Assembly (NCBI RefSeq): GCF_002868735.1 | Contig: NZ_CP025611.1 | Location: 1,358,501-1,422,500, forward strand | From: Niveispirillum cyanobacteriorum | GTDB lineage: Bacteria; Pseudomonadota; Alphaproteobacteria; Azospirillales; Azospirillaceae | DNA: 64,000 nucleotides | Reading direction: 5' to 3' | In this document: positions 46,078 to 55,042 of the stretch, one piece after another | Position numbering within the stretch: the first letter of the stretch is position 1 | How the letters are laid out: every line of letters starts with the position of its first letter | Program-made: the position numbers and the translations under genes | The notes under the pieces: model-generated | The model's database searches: none | The model's input: the letters and a program-made list of their open reading frames with translations, nothing else | Told to the model about the DNA's origin: nothing

Positions 46078-47009
46078 CCGACCCGCTTTCTACCCTGATT
46101 GATCAGGAATGGGACATGCCCCTGCCCGCCCCTGCCGCCGCCTTGGTGGCGGCGCTTGTGGCGCATGGGGGGGATAATGTCGCGACGGTTCTGTTCTATG
46201 GCTCCAACCTGCGCACGGGTGACGTGGAGGGGCTGCTGGATTTCTATGTGCTGGTCGACAGCTTGACCGGTTGGCGCGACAGCCGCCCTTTGGCCGCCGC
46301 TACCCGTCTGCTGCCGCCCAGCGTGGAATATTGGGAAGTGCCGTGGCAGGGCCACACCCTGCGCGCCAAGGTCGCCGTGATGGGTATAGACCAGTTCGCC
46401 CGCAGCACCCGGTTTGATGGCATCGACACCACCATCTGGGCCCGCTTCACCCAACCTGTGATGCTCGCCCATGCCCGCGACCCAGCCGCCCGACAGCAGG
46501 TTCGCGCCGCTGTGACACAGGCGGTCACGACCGCCACCCGCTGGGCGGCATTGCTGGGTCCCGCCGAGGGTACAGCACGCGATTACTGGGAGGCCCTGTT
46601 CAAGGCCACCTATAGTGCCGAACTGCGGGTGGAGAAGGCATCGCGCGGGGTCAGCATCGTGGACCACGCCGCCGACCGCTATGCCGCCATGCTGTCCCCC
46701 GCCTGGGCATCGGCACGGGTTCCGTTTGAGGAATGGCCCGATGGTCGCCTGCACCTGCTGCTTTCGCCGGCTGAACGGGCAAGGGCGGCCAGCGCCTGGG
46801 CCTGGCGCGGACGGTTCGGCAAGGTGCTGAACATCGCCCGGCTGGTGAAGGCCGCGTTCACCTTCACCGGCGGGGTCGATTACCTGCTGTGGAAGCTGCA
46901 CCGCCATTCCGGGGTGCGGCTGGAACTGACACCATGGCAGCGGCGCCATCCGATCCTGTCCGCGCCCGGCATCCTGTGGAAGCTGAAGCGGATGGGGGCG
47001 ATCCGGTGA
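46074..47009 (+). CDS. Nucleotidyltransferase-like protein, possibly Tam41-related (311 aa)
   Basis: GTG start within the kinase stop (GTGA). LFYGSNLRTGDVEGLLDFYVLVD near residues 40-62 resembles the GS...DxxVVVD nucleotidyltransferase site, and the gene neighbourhood suggests the Tam41-type CDP-diacylglycerol synthase group. The C-terminal half (about 150-311) is helical and ends in basic residues, so it may sit on the membrane. Similarity is motif-level only. If correct, it would make a CDP-activated lipid or headgroup for the phosphotransferase encoded two genes upstream. Confidence 0.55.
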   Translation: MTDPLSTLIDQEWDMPLPAPAAALVAALVAHGGDNVATVLFYGSNLRTGDVEGLLDFYVLVDSLTGWRDSRPLAAATRLLPPSVEYWEVPWQGHTLRAKVAVMGIDQFARSTRFDGIDTTIWARFTQPVMLAHARDPAARQQVRAAVTQAVTTATRWAALLGPAEGTARDYWEALFKATYSAELRVEKASRGVSIVDHAADRYAAMLSPAWASARVPFEEWPDGRLHLLLSPAERARAASAWAWRGRFGKVLNIARLVKAAFTFTGGVDYLLWKLHRHSGVRLELTPWQRRHPILSAPGILWKLKRMGAIR

Positions 47010-47623
47010 GCGGTCGGGCAGCGAACCCTACGCTTGCCCATTACAGCGCGCATGCTGCGCTTTATGCCGATCACTTGGCCGATCATGACAGCGTCGGTGC
47101 CCGGCACCGGTTCCTGTCGGCCATCGATAAGCAAGCGCCCGCCATTCTGGACCTGGGATGCGGTGCCGGGCGAGACCTTGCCGGCTTCCGGGATGCAGGT
47201 GCCATGGCAATCGGGGCTGACGGCAGCCCCGCCCTGGCCGCGATCGCCACACAGCAGACTGGGTGCGCGGTGCATGTGTTGGACCTTCTTTCCACCGATC
47301 CCGCCCCGTGGATGGATCATTCGTTTGACGGGATATGGGCCCATCATCTGTTCTTCCACCTGCCGGAATTCGCCCTTCCGCACATTCTGGGCCGGGTCGG
47401 GAACTGGCTGCGGTCCGGTGGTGTTTTCTATGCCTGCGATCCGACCGGCGATGGCATGGAAGGCATGGCCGCCGATGGCCGCTATCTTGCCTTTCGCCGC
47501 CCGCAAAGCTGGAAAGCCGCGGCGAAGCGGGCCGGGTTCACCCTGCTGGCCGATTGGCGCCGGCCCGAAGGACTACCCCGTCACCGGCAGGAATGGCTGG
47601 CCACTTTGTGGCGCCGGCTTTGA
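47006..47623 (+). CDS. SAM-dependent class I methyltransferase (205 aa)
   Basis: Motif I LDLGCGAGRD lies at 48-57, motif II-like GADGSPALAAIA near 71, and FDGIWAHHLFFHL near 102. GTG 47006 overlaps the previous stop (GTGA), so the start differs from upstream in-frame ATG codons that lie within that gene. The acceptor is unknown; operon membership suggests a lipid headgroup or its precursor. Confidence 0.88.
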   Translation: MSGRAANPTLAHYSAHAALYADHLADHDSVGARHRFLSAIDKQAPAILDLGCGAGRDLAGFRDAGAMAIGADGSPALAAIATQQTGCAVHVLDLLSTDPAPWMDHSFDGIWAHHLFFHLPEFALPHILGRVGNWLRSGGVFYACDPTGDGMEGMAADGRYLAFRRPQSWKAAAKRAGFTLLADWRRPEGLPRHRQEWLATLWRRL

Positions 47624-47680
47624 CCTGACCAGATTTTTCCCGCACAAAGGCAGCCCACGCCGCCCTTCGGAAGGACACCG

Positions 47681-48436
47681 ATGATCGAAGACATCCTGCT
47701 TTTCATCGCGGTCGGCTTTGCCGCCCAGATGGTGGATGGAGCCATCGGCATGGCCTATGGCGTGACGGCCAGCAGCGTCATGATGTCGATGGGCGTGCCC
47801 CCGGCCACGGCCAGCGCCAGTGTGCATGTGGCGGAAATGTTCACGACCGGTGCCTCCGGCTTTGCCCATTGGCGACGTAAGAATGTCCGCCTTGATCTTG
47901 TCTGGCGGCTGGCACTTCCCGGCATGCTGGGTGGTGCGCTGGGTGCCTATGTGCTGTCGGGGATCGATGGCGATGTCATCCGGCCCGTGGTGGCCGTCTA
48001 TCTTCTGGCCATGGGTGGCCTGATCCTGTGGAAGGCGCTGCACCCACCGCCGCCACATGAGCTATCAACGCGCAAGGTCGCGGGTCTGGGTCTGGGCGGC
48101 GGTTTCCTGGATGCGATTGGCGGTGGCGGCTGGGGCCCGATGGTGGCCAGCACCCTGATCGGCGGCGGCACGCAGCCGCGCTACGCCATCGGCTCGACCA
48201 ATCTGGCTGAATTCTTCGTGACGATGACGGTGTCCTTCACCTTCATCTTCACCATCGGGCTGGAGCTTTGGCCCGCCATCCTGGGCCTGATCATCGGTGG
48301 CGTCATCGCCGCACCGTTTGCGGCGATGGTGACGCAGAAGCTGCCCGACAAGCCCATGATGATCCTCGTTGCCGTGGTCATCATGCTGCTCAGCCTGCGC
48401 AATCTGGTCGATGTCGTACAGAAATGGCTGGCCTGA
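47681..48436 (+). CDS. TauE/SafE-family membrane transporter (251 aa)
   Basis: About eight hydrophobic segments. Conserved GFAAQMVDGAIGMAYGV near the N-terminus and GLGGGFLDAIGGGGWGPMVASTLI at mid-protein are the two family repeats. Known members export sulfite, sulfoacetate or related anions. Follows the methyltransferase gene by 57 bp; whether it belongs to the lipid pathway is unclear. Confidence 0.9.
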   Translation: MIEDILLFIAVGFAAQMVDGAIGMAYGVTASSVMMSMGVPPATASASVHVAEMFTTGASGFAHWRRKNVRLDLVWRLALPGMLGGALGAYVLSGIDGDVIRPVVAVYLLAMGGLILWKALHPPPPHELSTRKVAGLGLGGGFLDAIGGGGWGPMVASTLIGGGTQPRYAIGSTNLAEFFVTMTVSFTFIFTIGLELWPAILGLIIGGVIAAPFAAMVTQKLPDKPMMILVAVVIMLLSLRNLVDVVQKWLA

Positions 48437-48446
48437 CGGCCAGCCA
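48425..48446 (+). terminator. Hairpin overlapping the TauE-like stop codon
   Basis: TGGCTGGCC and GGCCAGCCA pair perfectly (9 bp) around TGAC, which contains the stop. GCAGACCTTT follows, a weak T-run. It may also end the convergent mlaA transcript. Confidence 0.5.
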
Positions 48447-48454
48447 GCAGACCT

Positions 48455-49276
48455 TTACTCGTAGTCGGGAATATCCGGCATCTGCTCCACATCGGGCTTG
48501 CCGTCGCGAATCCAGCCGTCGCGCCGCTGACGGTAAAGTGAACGCATGGAGGCGTAATAGTCGAAGCTGTTGCGCTTCACATCGTCCAGCGCCTCGATAT
48601 ATTCGGCCCGCGTATCCAGCGCCGTCAGGGTGCCACGGGTCAGGGTGATCCAGTCTTGATCGGTGTTGCTGGCATAGTTCGACACCGGATCGGCGAAATA
48701 CTCACCCACAAAGCCGGTGGCGTCGCGCACCGATGACGGGCCCAGCAGCGGCAGCACCAGATACGGCCCCTCCGGAATGCCCCAGACGGCCAGCGTCTGA
48801 TCCAGGCTTTCATATTCGTAAGGCATGCCATGGTCGGCAGCCACATCCATCAGACCACCAAGGCCGATGGTCGTGTTGATGGTGAAGCGCCGCAGGACAT
48901 CGCCCGCCCCATGCCAGTCGCCCTGCAAAAGCTGGTTCGTCAGATCCAGGGGGGAGCGCAGATTGCGCAGGACATTGCGCACGCCCTTCTGCACCGGCGT
49001 CGGCAGGACGGTGCGGTAGACCTTCGCCGCCGGGCGGATGATCACGACATCCAGCCCCTCATTGACCCAGAAGATGGCCCGGTTCACCGGCTCCAGCGGG
49101 TCATTCACATCCTCGGCGGGACCAGCGGCCACCAAGGCTGCGTTATCCACGTTCAAGGCGGGCGACGGTGCCGCTGCGTTATCCTGCGCCGCAACCGGCA
49201 CAGCCGTAACAGCAAGGGCCAGCGCGGTGGCCAGCGCGGTGCGGTGCAGCAGATGGGTGGCGGACAAACGCGACAT
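48455..49276 (-). CDS. mlaA: MlaA-family outer-membrane lipid transport protein (273 aa)
   Basis: MlaA removes misplaced phospholipids from the outer leaflet. NDPLEPVNRAIFWVNEGLD (about 58-77), the LRRFTINTTIGLGGLMDVA block (about 125) and IPEGPYLVLPLLGPSSVRDATG (about 165) are family hallmarks. The N-terminus has a signal peptide ending VPVAAQD but no lipobox cysteine, so it would not be lipidated, unlike E. coli MlaA. Located between two plus-strand sphingolipid gene blocks and divergent from a flippase, suggesting a role in lipid asymmetry or sphingolipid traffic. Confidence 0.92.
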   Translation of the reverse strand: MSRLSATHLLHRTALATALALAVTAVPVAAQDNAAAPSPALNVDNAALVAAGPAEDVNDPLEPVNRAIFWVNEGLDVVIIRPAAKVYRTVLPTPVQKGVRNVLRNLRSPLDLTNQLLQGDWHGAGDVLRRFTINTTIGLGGLMDVAADHGMPYEYESLDQTLAVWGIPEGPYLVLPLLGPSSVRDATGFVGEYFADPVSNYASNTDQDWITLTRGTLTALDTRAEYIEALDDVKRNSFDYYASMRSLYRQRRDGWIRDGKPDVEQMPDIPDYE

Positions 49277-49356
49277 GGGCAGGGCCTCAACAGCAACGGA
49301 TATTCGGCGGGCGGCACGCGAACCTTGTTCATGTAGGCCGCATCCGTCCCCCGTAA

Positions 49357-49372
49357 AGTGATCACAGTCACA
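49357..49372. promoter_or_regulatory. CRP-like palindrome between mlaA and the flippase gene
   Basis: On the minus strand TGTGA-CTGTGA-TCACT, one mismatch from the CRP/FNR-type TGTGA-N6-TCACA. It lies about 80 bp upstream of both divergent genes. Confidence 0.5.
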
Positions 49373-49451
49373 GGACAGGGCGCCATTGCCAACGCTGCAA
49401 TTCGTCTATCCCGTCATGCATGGCCTATGCGGATGAGCGGCCTGCTGCTAA

Positions 49452-50849
49452 ATGGGCAGGGCATACCCATTTCAGACAGCTCGACACGTGGCCCGTAAGA
49501 CGTTCCGTTCTCCCCTCACATCCTGGTTTGGCGATGACCGCCTGCGCCGTCTGTTTGCCAATGCCGGCATCCTGCTGGGCGGCAAGACGGTGAACGCTAT
49601 TGCCGGCTTGGCGGGACTGGCCATCGCCGCACGCGCGCTGGGGGTGGAACAGTTCGGCATCCTGGTCCTGATCCACACCTTCACCCAGACCATCGGTGAG
49701 ATCGCCAAATTCCAGAGCTGGCAGGCTGTCCTGCGTTACGGCACCCCCGCGCTGAACGATGGGCGGATCGGTGATTTCCAGCGTCTGCTGCGTTTCACAG
49801 CACACCTGGACGGGTGGAGTGCAATCGCCGGCACATTCCTGTCTGTGGCCGTTGCCTGGGCGTTGGGCCCGTCCTTCGACTGGCCGGCGGAACTGATGCC
49901 GGCGGCCCTGATCTATGTCACATCGGTCCTGTTTATGGTGCAGGCCACGCCCACGGGCATCCTGCGCCTGATCGACCGGTTCGACATCCTGTCGGTGCAA
50001 AGCACGCTGGGGGCCATCATCCGCATGGTGGGCGGCGGCATCGCTTGGGTGATGGGCGGCGGCATCGTGGCCTTCCTCGTGGCCTGGTACATCGCAACCG
50101 CCGTCGCCGGTATCTATCTCATCGCCAAGGGCTGGTCGGAACTGCGCAAGCGCGGTTTGCTGGACGGGTATAGCTGGCGTGGCGATGGCAAGCCGATGAG
50201 CCATGGATTCGACGGGGTGTGGAGCTTCGTCTGGTCCACCAACCTCTCCTCCACCCTGGAACTGGCCTATACCCATATCGGCACGCTGGCCGTCGGCTGG
50301 ATGCTGGGCCCACGCGACGCCGCCCTGTTCCGCATCGCCCGGCAATTAGGGGAAGCTCTGGCCAAGCCTGCCAAGCTGCTGATCCCCGCCATTTACCCCG
50401 AATTGTCGCGCATGATCGAGGCGCGGCAGTTCGGGGAGATGCGATCTCTGATCCAACGTTCGGCCCTGCTGGCCGGGGCCGGCGCCATGCTGGCGCTGGT
50501 CATCTGCTGGTTCATTGGGGAAATCGGCCTGCGGCTGATCGTGGGGGAGGAGTTCGTGCCCGCCTGGCCCGTCATGATGTGGCTGGTGGCCGCCGCCGTG
50601 GTCGGTATCTGGTCCTTCCCGCTGGAACCCGTCATGGTTTCGGCAGGTGAGGCGCACAAAGCACTGATGGTGCGCATCTGGACTACGGCGGTCTACATCC
50701 CGATCCTTCTGGCCTGCATCCACTGGTTTGGCTTGATTGGCGCCGGCTGGGCCCGCATGTTCTCCGCCATCCTGGTGCTTGTCGCGTTTCTGGTGCCCGT
50801 GGTGCGCTGGTTCCGACAGCGGATGGCGGAGGAGCGGAACAAGGCATGA
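49452..50849 (+). CDS. MOP-superfamily polysaccharide/lipid flippase (465 aa)
   Basis: A polytopic inner-membrane protein with about 12-14 helices and the Wzx/MurJ-like opening LFANAGILLGGKTVNAIAGLAGLAIAARALGVEQFG near residue 38. It may flip a glycolipid or lipid-linked headgroup. The ATG at 49452 has no clear Shine-Dalgarno; GTG 49488 is an alternative. Its stop overlaps the next gene (ATGA). Co-occurrence with YghO-like proteins parallels the yghO-yghQ neighbourhood in E. coli as I recall it. Confidence 0.85.
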   Translation: MGRAYPFQTARHVARKTFRSPLTSWFGDDRLRRLFANAGILLGGKTVNAIAGLAGLAIAARALGVEQFGILVLIHTFTQTIGEIAKFQSWQAVLRYGTPALNDGRIGDFQRLLRFTAHLDGWSAIAGTFLSVAVAWALGPSFDWPAELMPAALIYVTSVLFMVQATPTGILRLIDRFDILSVQSTLGAIIRMVGGGIAWVMGGGIVAFLVAWYIATAVAGIYLIAKGWSELRKRGLLDGYSWRGDGKPMSHGFDGVWSFVWSTNLSSTLELAYTHIGTLAVGWMLGPRDAALFRIARQLGEALAKPAKLLIPAIYPELSRMIEARQFGEMRSLIQRSALLAGAGAMLALVICWFIGEIGLRLIVGEEFVPAWPVMMWLVAAAVVGIWSFPLEPVMVSAGEAHKALMVRIWTTAVYIPILLACIHWFGLIGAGWARMFSAILVLVAFLVPVVRWFRQRMAEERNKA

Positions 50850-51973
50850 GGATCGGGTTTCTCTACAACAGTCAGAGTCACCAGATCCTGCATTCCCTGC
50901 CCATGGCGCTGGAACTGTCCATCCTACGCCCGGACTGGCAGGTGGACATCCTGGCCCCCAGCCACGACCACTTGGATTACATCCAGCAATTCATCCCGCT
51001 TTATCCCGGCGCCAGAGTCACTCTGTGCCTATTACCGCAGCCGCTGGGCATTCGTGTTTACCGTCGGTTCCGTGCTCTCCCAGTGCCCCCCAAGGCATGG
51101 TCGCTGTTCCATAACCGCCGGATGCTGAATAGCTATGACGCGCTGGTGTCGACGGACAAGACCAGCCTCTTGCTGCGCTGGTTCGGTGTCAGGCGGCCCA
51201 AATTCATCAACACCGAACATGGCGCCGGTGATCGGGACGTCACCTTTGACCCCCGCGTTGCCAAGTTCGACTTTAACCTGATCCCCAGCCCGAAAAGTGC
51301 GCAGCGCCTGGTGGAGGCGGGATATCTGACGGCGAACCGCTATGCGGTTTCAGCCTATGCGAAGTTCGACGCCGTCAACCGGCTGGCGGGCAAACGCCTC
51401 CCCCTGTTCGGCAATGGCCGGCCCACCATCCTCTACAACCCGCACTTCTCCGCAACACTGGGGTCGTGGCCACGCTTTGGCATGACGGTTCTGGAGATCA
51501 TGGCCCGTCAGGACCGGTACAACCTGATTTTCGCGCCACATATGCGGCTGTTCGACCCGGTGACGCCGGGCAAACTGGCGACCTTTCAGCGATTCCAGGG
51601 CCTTGATCATATTCATATTGACCTGGGCAGTGATGCCAGTTGCGATATGACCTACACAATGGCCGCAGACCTCTACCTCGGGGATGTCAGCAGTCAGGTC
51701 TATGAGTTCCTGTGCAAGCCACGTCCATGCGTGTTCCTGAACGCCCATGCCGTTGCTTGGCACGAAAACGCCAATTACCGATTCTGGACCTTCGGGCCTG
51801 TGCTGGACACGCTTGATGATCTGCTGATGCATCTGGACGATGCTTTCGCCAGGCATGAGCAATGGCGGGCAGTACAGGAACACGCTTTTGCCGCAAATTT
51901 CGACCTGTCGGTTAATAATCCAGGACGGCATAACGCCACGCTGCTGGCGGAATGGCTGTCCCGCTCCATTTGA
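50846..51973 (+). CDS. CDP-glycerol glycerophosphotransferase-like protein (375 aa)
   Basis: A GT-B-like transferase resembling the TagB/TagF family that moves glycerol phosphate from CDP-glycerol. Matching features: NTEHGAGDRD near residue 125, ILYNPHFSATLGSW near 195 and AADLYLGDVSSQVYEFL near 273 (family DxxSS...D site). It starts inside the flippase stop. In this context it is a candidate for adding a glycerophosphate-type group to ceramide or to a surface polymer. Product unproven. Confidence 0.78.
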   Translation: MRIGFLYNSQSHQILHSLPMALELSILRPDWQVDILAPSHDHLDYIQQFIPLYPGARVTLCLLPQPLGIRVYRRFRALPVPPKAWSLFHNRRMLNSYDALVSTDKTSLLLRWFGVRRPKFINTEHGAGDRDVTFDPRVAKFDFNLIPSPKSAQRLVEAGYLTANRYAVSAYAKFDAVNRLAGKRLPLFGNGRPTILYNPHFSATLGSWPRFGMTVLEIMARQDRYNLIFAPHMRLFDPVTPGKLATFQRFQGLDHIHIDLGSDASCDMTYTMAADLYLGDVSSQVYEFLCKPRPCVFLNAHAVAWHENANYRFWTFGPVLDTLDDLLMHLDDAFARHEQWRAVQEHAFAANFDLSVNNPGRHNATLLAEWLSRSI

Positions 51974-52148
51974 CAGGCGGAAAGGGTGCCCCTACATCCG
52001 CGCTGATTGCCCGAAACCTCCCGCTCTGGTATGAGCCGGCATGGACGGGCCTCCATATGTTGGGGGTACGCTTTTGCCGTTTCACGCTGTGAACGGAATT
52101 CAATCCTTCGCTTCGGGCCTCACGCCCCCTTGTTCGGAACAGTACGCC

Positions 52149-53882
52149 ATGGTCAGCCCCACTCCTTCCAAGCATGCGCTCGCCTCCCGCCTGGCTGATT
52201 TCGCCACGGTTCCGGAAGCGATTGAATACGCGTCGCGCGGGGAAACCGGCCTGAATTTCTATTCCGGCAAGGGTGAACTGACAGAGGCCCTACCCTATGC
52301 GCAGATGTATGAACAGGGCGTGGCGCTGGCCCGGAAGATGCTGGCCAAGGGGCTGACGAAGGGCGACCGCGTCGCCATCATCGCTGAGAGCGATGGCGAC
52401 TTCATGCGCGCCTTTACCGCATGCCAGTTCGCGGGCCTTGTTCCCGCCCCCCTGCCCCTGCCGGCAGCATTCGGTGGCAAGGATGCCTATATCGAACATA
52501 TCCGGCGCATGATGCAGGGGGCCGATGCCTCCGCCGTCCTGTCGCCCGCGTCGCTGGCCGACTGGGTGAAGGCCGCCGCCGATGGACTGGACATGAAGGC
52601 GGTGGGCACACTTTCCGTGTTCGACGATGTCGATGGGGCGGGGATCGAACTGCCGACCGTCGGGCCGGACGATCTCTGCTACCTGCAATTCTCGTCCGGC
52701 AGCACGCGCTTCCCCCTGGGCGTGGCCGTGACGCAGCGTGCCCTGATGGCCAATGCCTATGCCATCACCCATCATGGGCTGAAGATCACGGCGGCGGATC
52801 GCTGCGTTTCCTGGCTGCCGCTCTATCATGACATGGGGCTGGTCGGGTTCCTGCTGACCCCGCTGGTCTGTCAGGTTTCCATCGACTATCTGCCGACCCG
52901 CGAATTTGCCCGCCGTCCGCTCCTGTGGCTGAACCTGATCACCCGCAATGGTGGCACGCTCTCCTACAGCCCCAGCTTCGGGTATGAGCTGGCGGCCCGG
53001 CGCGCGGAGACGGCCTCGACCGAAGGGATCGACCTGTCCACCTGGCGCGGTGCCGGCATTGGCGGTGACATGGTGCGCCCGCGCGTGCTGCGCAAGTTCG
53101 CGGAAACCTTCGCCCCGCGCGGGTTCAGCGCCGGCGCCCTGGTCCCCTCCTACGGCATGGCAGAGGCGTCGCTGGCCCTGTCCTTCGCCCCGCTTGGCGT
53201 TGGGCTGGTCACTGATCGGGTCGATCTGGACCGGCTGGAGGGCGACGCGGTCGCCGTGCCGCCCGGCCCCCAGACGGAGCGTGAGCGTGAATTCGTGCTG
53301 AACGGCCCCGTCCTGCCGGGCCACCAGATCGAAGTGCGCGATCCCGATGGCAAGGTGCTGGGTGAAAAGCAGGTGGGCCGCCTGTTTGCCCGCGGCCCCT
53401 CGCTGATGCGCGATTATTTCAACCGGCCGGAGGAGACGGCGGCTGTCCTATCCGCCGATGGCTGGCTGGACACGGGCGACCTCGGTTACATCTGCGATGG
53501 TCAGATTGTCATCACGGGCCGGGCCAAGGACCTGATCCTGGTCAACGGCCGCAACATCTGGCCGCAGGACCTGGAATGGTCCGCCGAACATTCCATCGAC
53601 AGCCTGCGCAGCGGCGACGTCGTTGCCTTCTCGGTCGATGGTGACGGCGGGGAACAGGTGGTGGTGCTGGTCCAGTGCCGTCCGACCCAGGAAGAGGCCC
53701 GCGCCGCCCTGGCAGCGCAGGTGCAGGGCGTGCTGCGCGCCGCCCACGGGCTGGAGGTGAAGGTGGTGCTGGTGCCCACCCACTCCCTGCCCCAGACCTC
53801 GTCCGGCAAGCTGTCGCGCACCAAGGCACGGCAGATGCTGCTGGCTGGTGAGTTCGGCGCCAACGCCATGCTGTCCGCCTGA
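52149..53882 (+). CDS. aasR: Acyl-ACP synthetase / fatty acyl-AMP ligase of ceramide synthesis (577 aa)
   Basis: An ANL-superfamily enzyme that activates a fatty acid with ATP and loads it onto an acyl carrier. The AMP-binding P-loop is LQFSSGSTRFPLGV near 182, with WLPLYHDMGLVG near 223, PSYGMAEASLA near 336 and DTGDLGYI near 440, as in FAAL-type proteins. ATG 52149 follows a 175-nt gap; upstream in-frame ATG 52041 would add a non-conserved extension. Followed 2 nt later by the CerR gene, with the dedicated ACP and Spt beyond, matching the Caulobacter ceramide order (AasR, CerR, AcpR, Spt). Confidence 0.87.
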   Translation: MVSPTPSKHALASRLADFATVPEAIEYASRGETGLNFYSGKGELTEALPYAQMYEQGVALARKMLAKGLTKGDRVAIIAESDGDFMRAFTACQFAGLVPAPLPLPAAFGGKDAYIEHIRRMMQGADASAVLSPASLADWVKAAADGLDMKAVGTLSVFDDVDGAGIELPTVGPDDLCYLQFSSGSTRFPLGVAVTQRALMANAYAITHHGLKITAADRCVSWLPLYHDMGLVGFLLTPLVCQVSIDYLPTREFARRPLLWLNLITRNGGTLSYSPSFGYELAARRAETASTEGIDLSTWRGAGIGGDMVRPRVLRKFAETFAPRGFSAGALVPSYGMAEASLALSFAPLGVGLVTDRVDLDRLEGDAVAVPPGPQTEREREFVLNGPVLPGHQIEVRDPDGKVLGEKQVGRLFARGPSLMRDYFNRPEETAAVLSADGWLDTGDLGYICDGQIVITGRAKDLILVNGRNIWPQDLEWSAEHSIDSLRSGDVVAFSVDGDGGEQVVVLVQCRPTQEEARAALAAQVQGVLRAAHGLEVKVVLVPTHSLPQTSSGKLSRTKARQMLLAGEFGANAMLSA

Positions 53883-53884
53883 TT

Positions 53885-54829
53885 ATGAAGGTCGCCGCCA
53901 TCACGGGTGGCACGGGCTTTCTAGGCCGCTACATCGTGGCGGCCCTGCACCGCGCCGGTTTTGCCGTCCGCATGCTGGTGCGTCAGGACCCGGTGCATCC
54001 GCTGCTAGACGATGTCCGGCCCGAACTGGTACTCGGCGATCTGTGTGATGATGCAGCCCTGGCAAGGCTGGTCACCGGGGCCGATGTCGTCATCCATAGT
54101 GCGGGCCTGATCAAGGCCAGGGACCGGGCACAGTTCTTCGCCGTCAACGAGGGCGGGTCGGCCGCCATCGGCCGTGCCGTCGCCACCCACGCCCCCGGCG
54201 CCCGACTGCTGCTGATCTCCAGCCAGGCCGCGACGCAGCCGCACCTGTCCCACTATGCCGCCAGCAAGCGGGCGGGCGAGGTGGCCGCATTGGCAGCCTA
54301 TGGCGGAACTGATTGGTGCGTCATCCGGCCGCCCGCCATCTATGGCCCCTGGGACCGTGAAACCCTGTCGCTGTTCAAGGCGGCGGCGGGGCCTGTCGTG
54401 CCCGTTCTGGGCGGGGCCGATGCGCGGCTTGCCATGGTGCAGGTGGAAGATGCCGCCGACGCCATCGCCGCCCTAGCCATCCCTGGCGGGCCACAGGGGC
54501 AGGAATTTGCCCTGTGTGACGGGGTCGCCGCCGGCTATGACTGGACCACGCTGCTGGATTGCGCGGCGGATGCGGTTGGCCAACGCGCGGCCCGTGTCCG
54601 GGTCCCTGTCCCGATCCTGCGGGCCATCGGACTGGCCGGCAGCATTACCGCCGCCGTGACCGGCAAGGCGGTAATGCTGACCCTGCCGAAGACGCGGGAA
54701 ATCACCCATCCCGACTGGTCTGTCGCGTCGCAACAAATGCCGCCTGAATCGCTCTGGAAACCCCGGGTCGGGCTGCGCGAAGGGTTCGCGGGTGCGGCAA
54801 AATGGTATCGGGAGCATCGCTGGATCTAG
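53885..54829 (+). CDS. cerR: NAD(P)-dependent reductase CerR, 3-oxo-ceramide reductase (314 aa)
   Basis: An extended short-chain dehydrogenase/epimerase-fold protein. The nucleotide loop GGTGFLG is at about 8-14 and the catalytic YxxxK is Y124/K128 in HYAASKRAGEV. In Caulobacter the orthologous protein reduces the 3-keto group in bacterial ceramide synthesis, after N-acylation. Two nt behind aasR. The upstream/downstream order (aasR-cerR-acpR-spt) supports the assignment over a sugar epimerase role. Confidence 0.87.
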   Translation: MKVAAITGGTGFLGRYIVAALHRAGFAVRMLVRQDPVHPLLDDVRPELVLGDLCDDAALARLVTGADVVIHSAGLIKARDRAQFFAVNEGGSAAIGRAVATHAPGARLLLISSQAATQPHLSHYAASKRAGEVAALAAYGGTDWCVIRPPAIYGPWDRETLSLFKAAAGPVVPVLGGADARLAMVQVEDAADAIAALAIPGGPQGQEFALCDGVAAGYDWTTLLDCAADAVGQRAARVRVPVPILRAIGLAGSITAAVTGKAVMLTLPKTREITHPDWSVASQQMPPESLWKPRVGLREGFAGAAKWYREHRWI

Positions 54830-54876
54830 CGATTTGAACAAAGTTCGCTCCAAACTGTTGCGAATTTACCCTGCGC

Positions 54877-54892
54877 TGTGTCATCTGTCACA
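54877..54892. promoter_or_regulatory. CRP-like palindrome upstream of acpR-spt
   Basis: TGTGT-CATCTG-TCACA differs by one base from TGTGA-N6-TCACA. It lies about 150 bp before the ACP gene in a 213-bp gap; a reliable -35/-10 pair was not identified there. Confidence 0.5.
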
Positions 54893-55042
54893 GGTGATCC
54901 ATGCGTTTTGTGGTTTGCTCTTGCATCCTTCGGCGTTGCAATTACCTTACCGGAAAGTGACGCTTTTTAGGACAGAGGCCGGGGGGCACCGGTCTGTTAG
55001 CTACTGCAATAACCTATTCTGAAAGACTTCCGGGGCGCTTTA

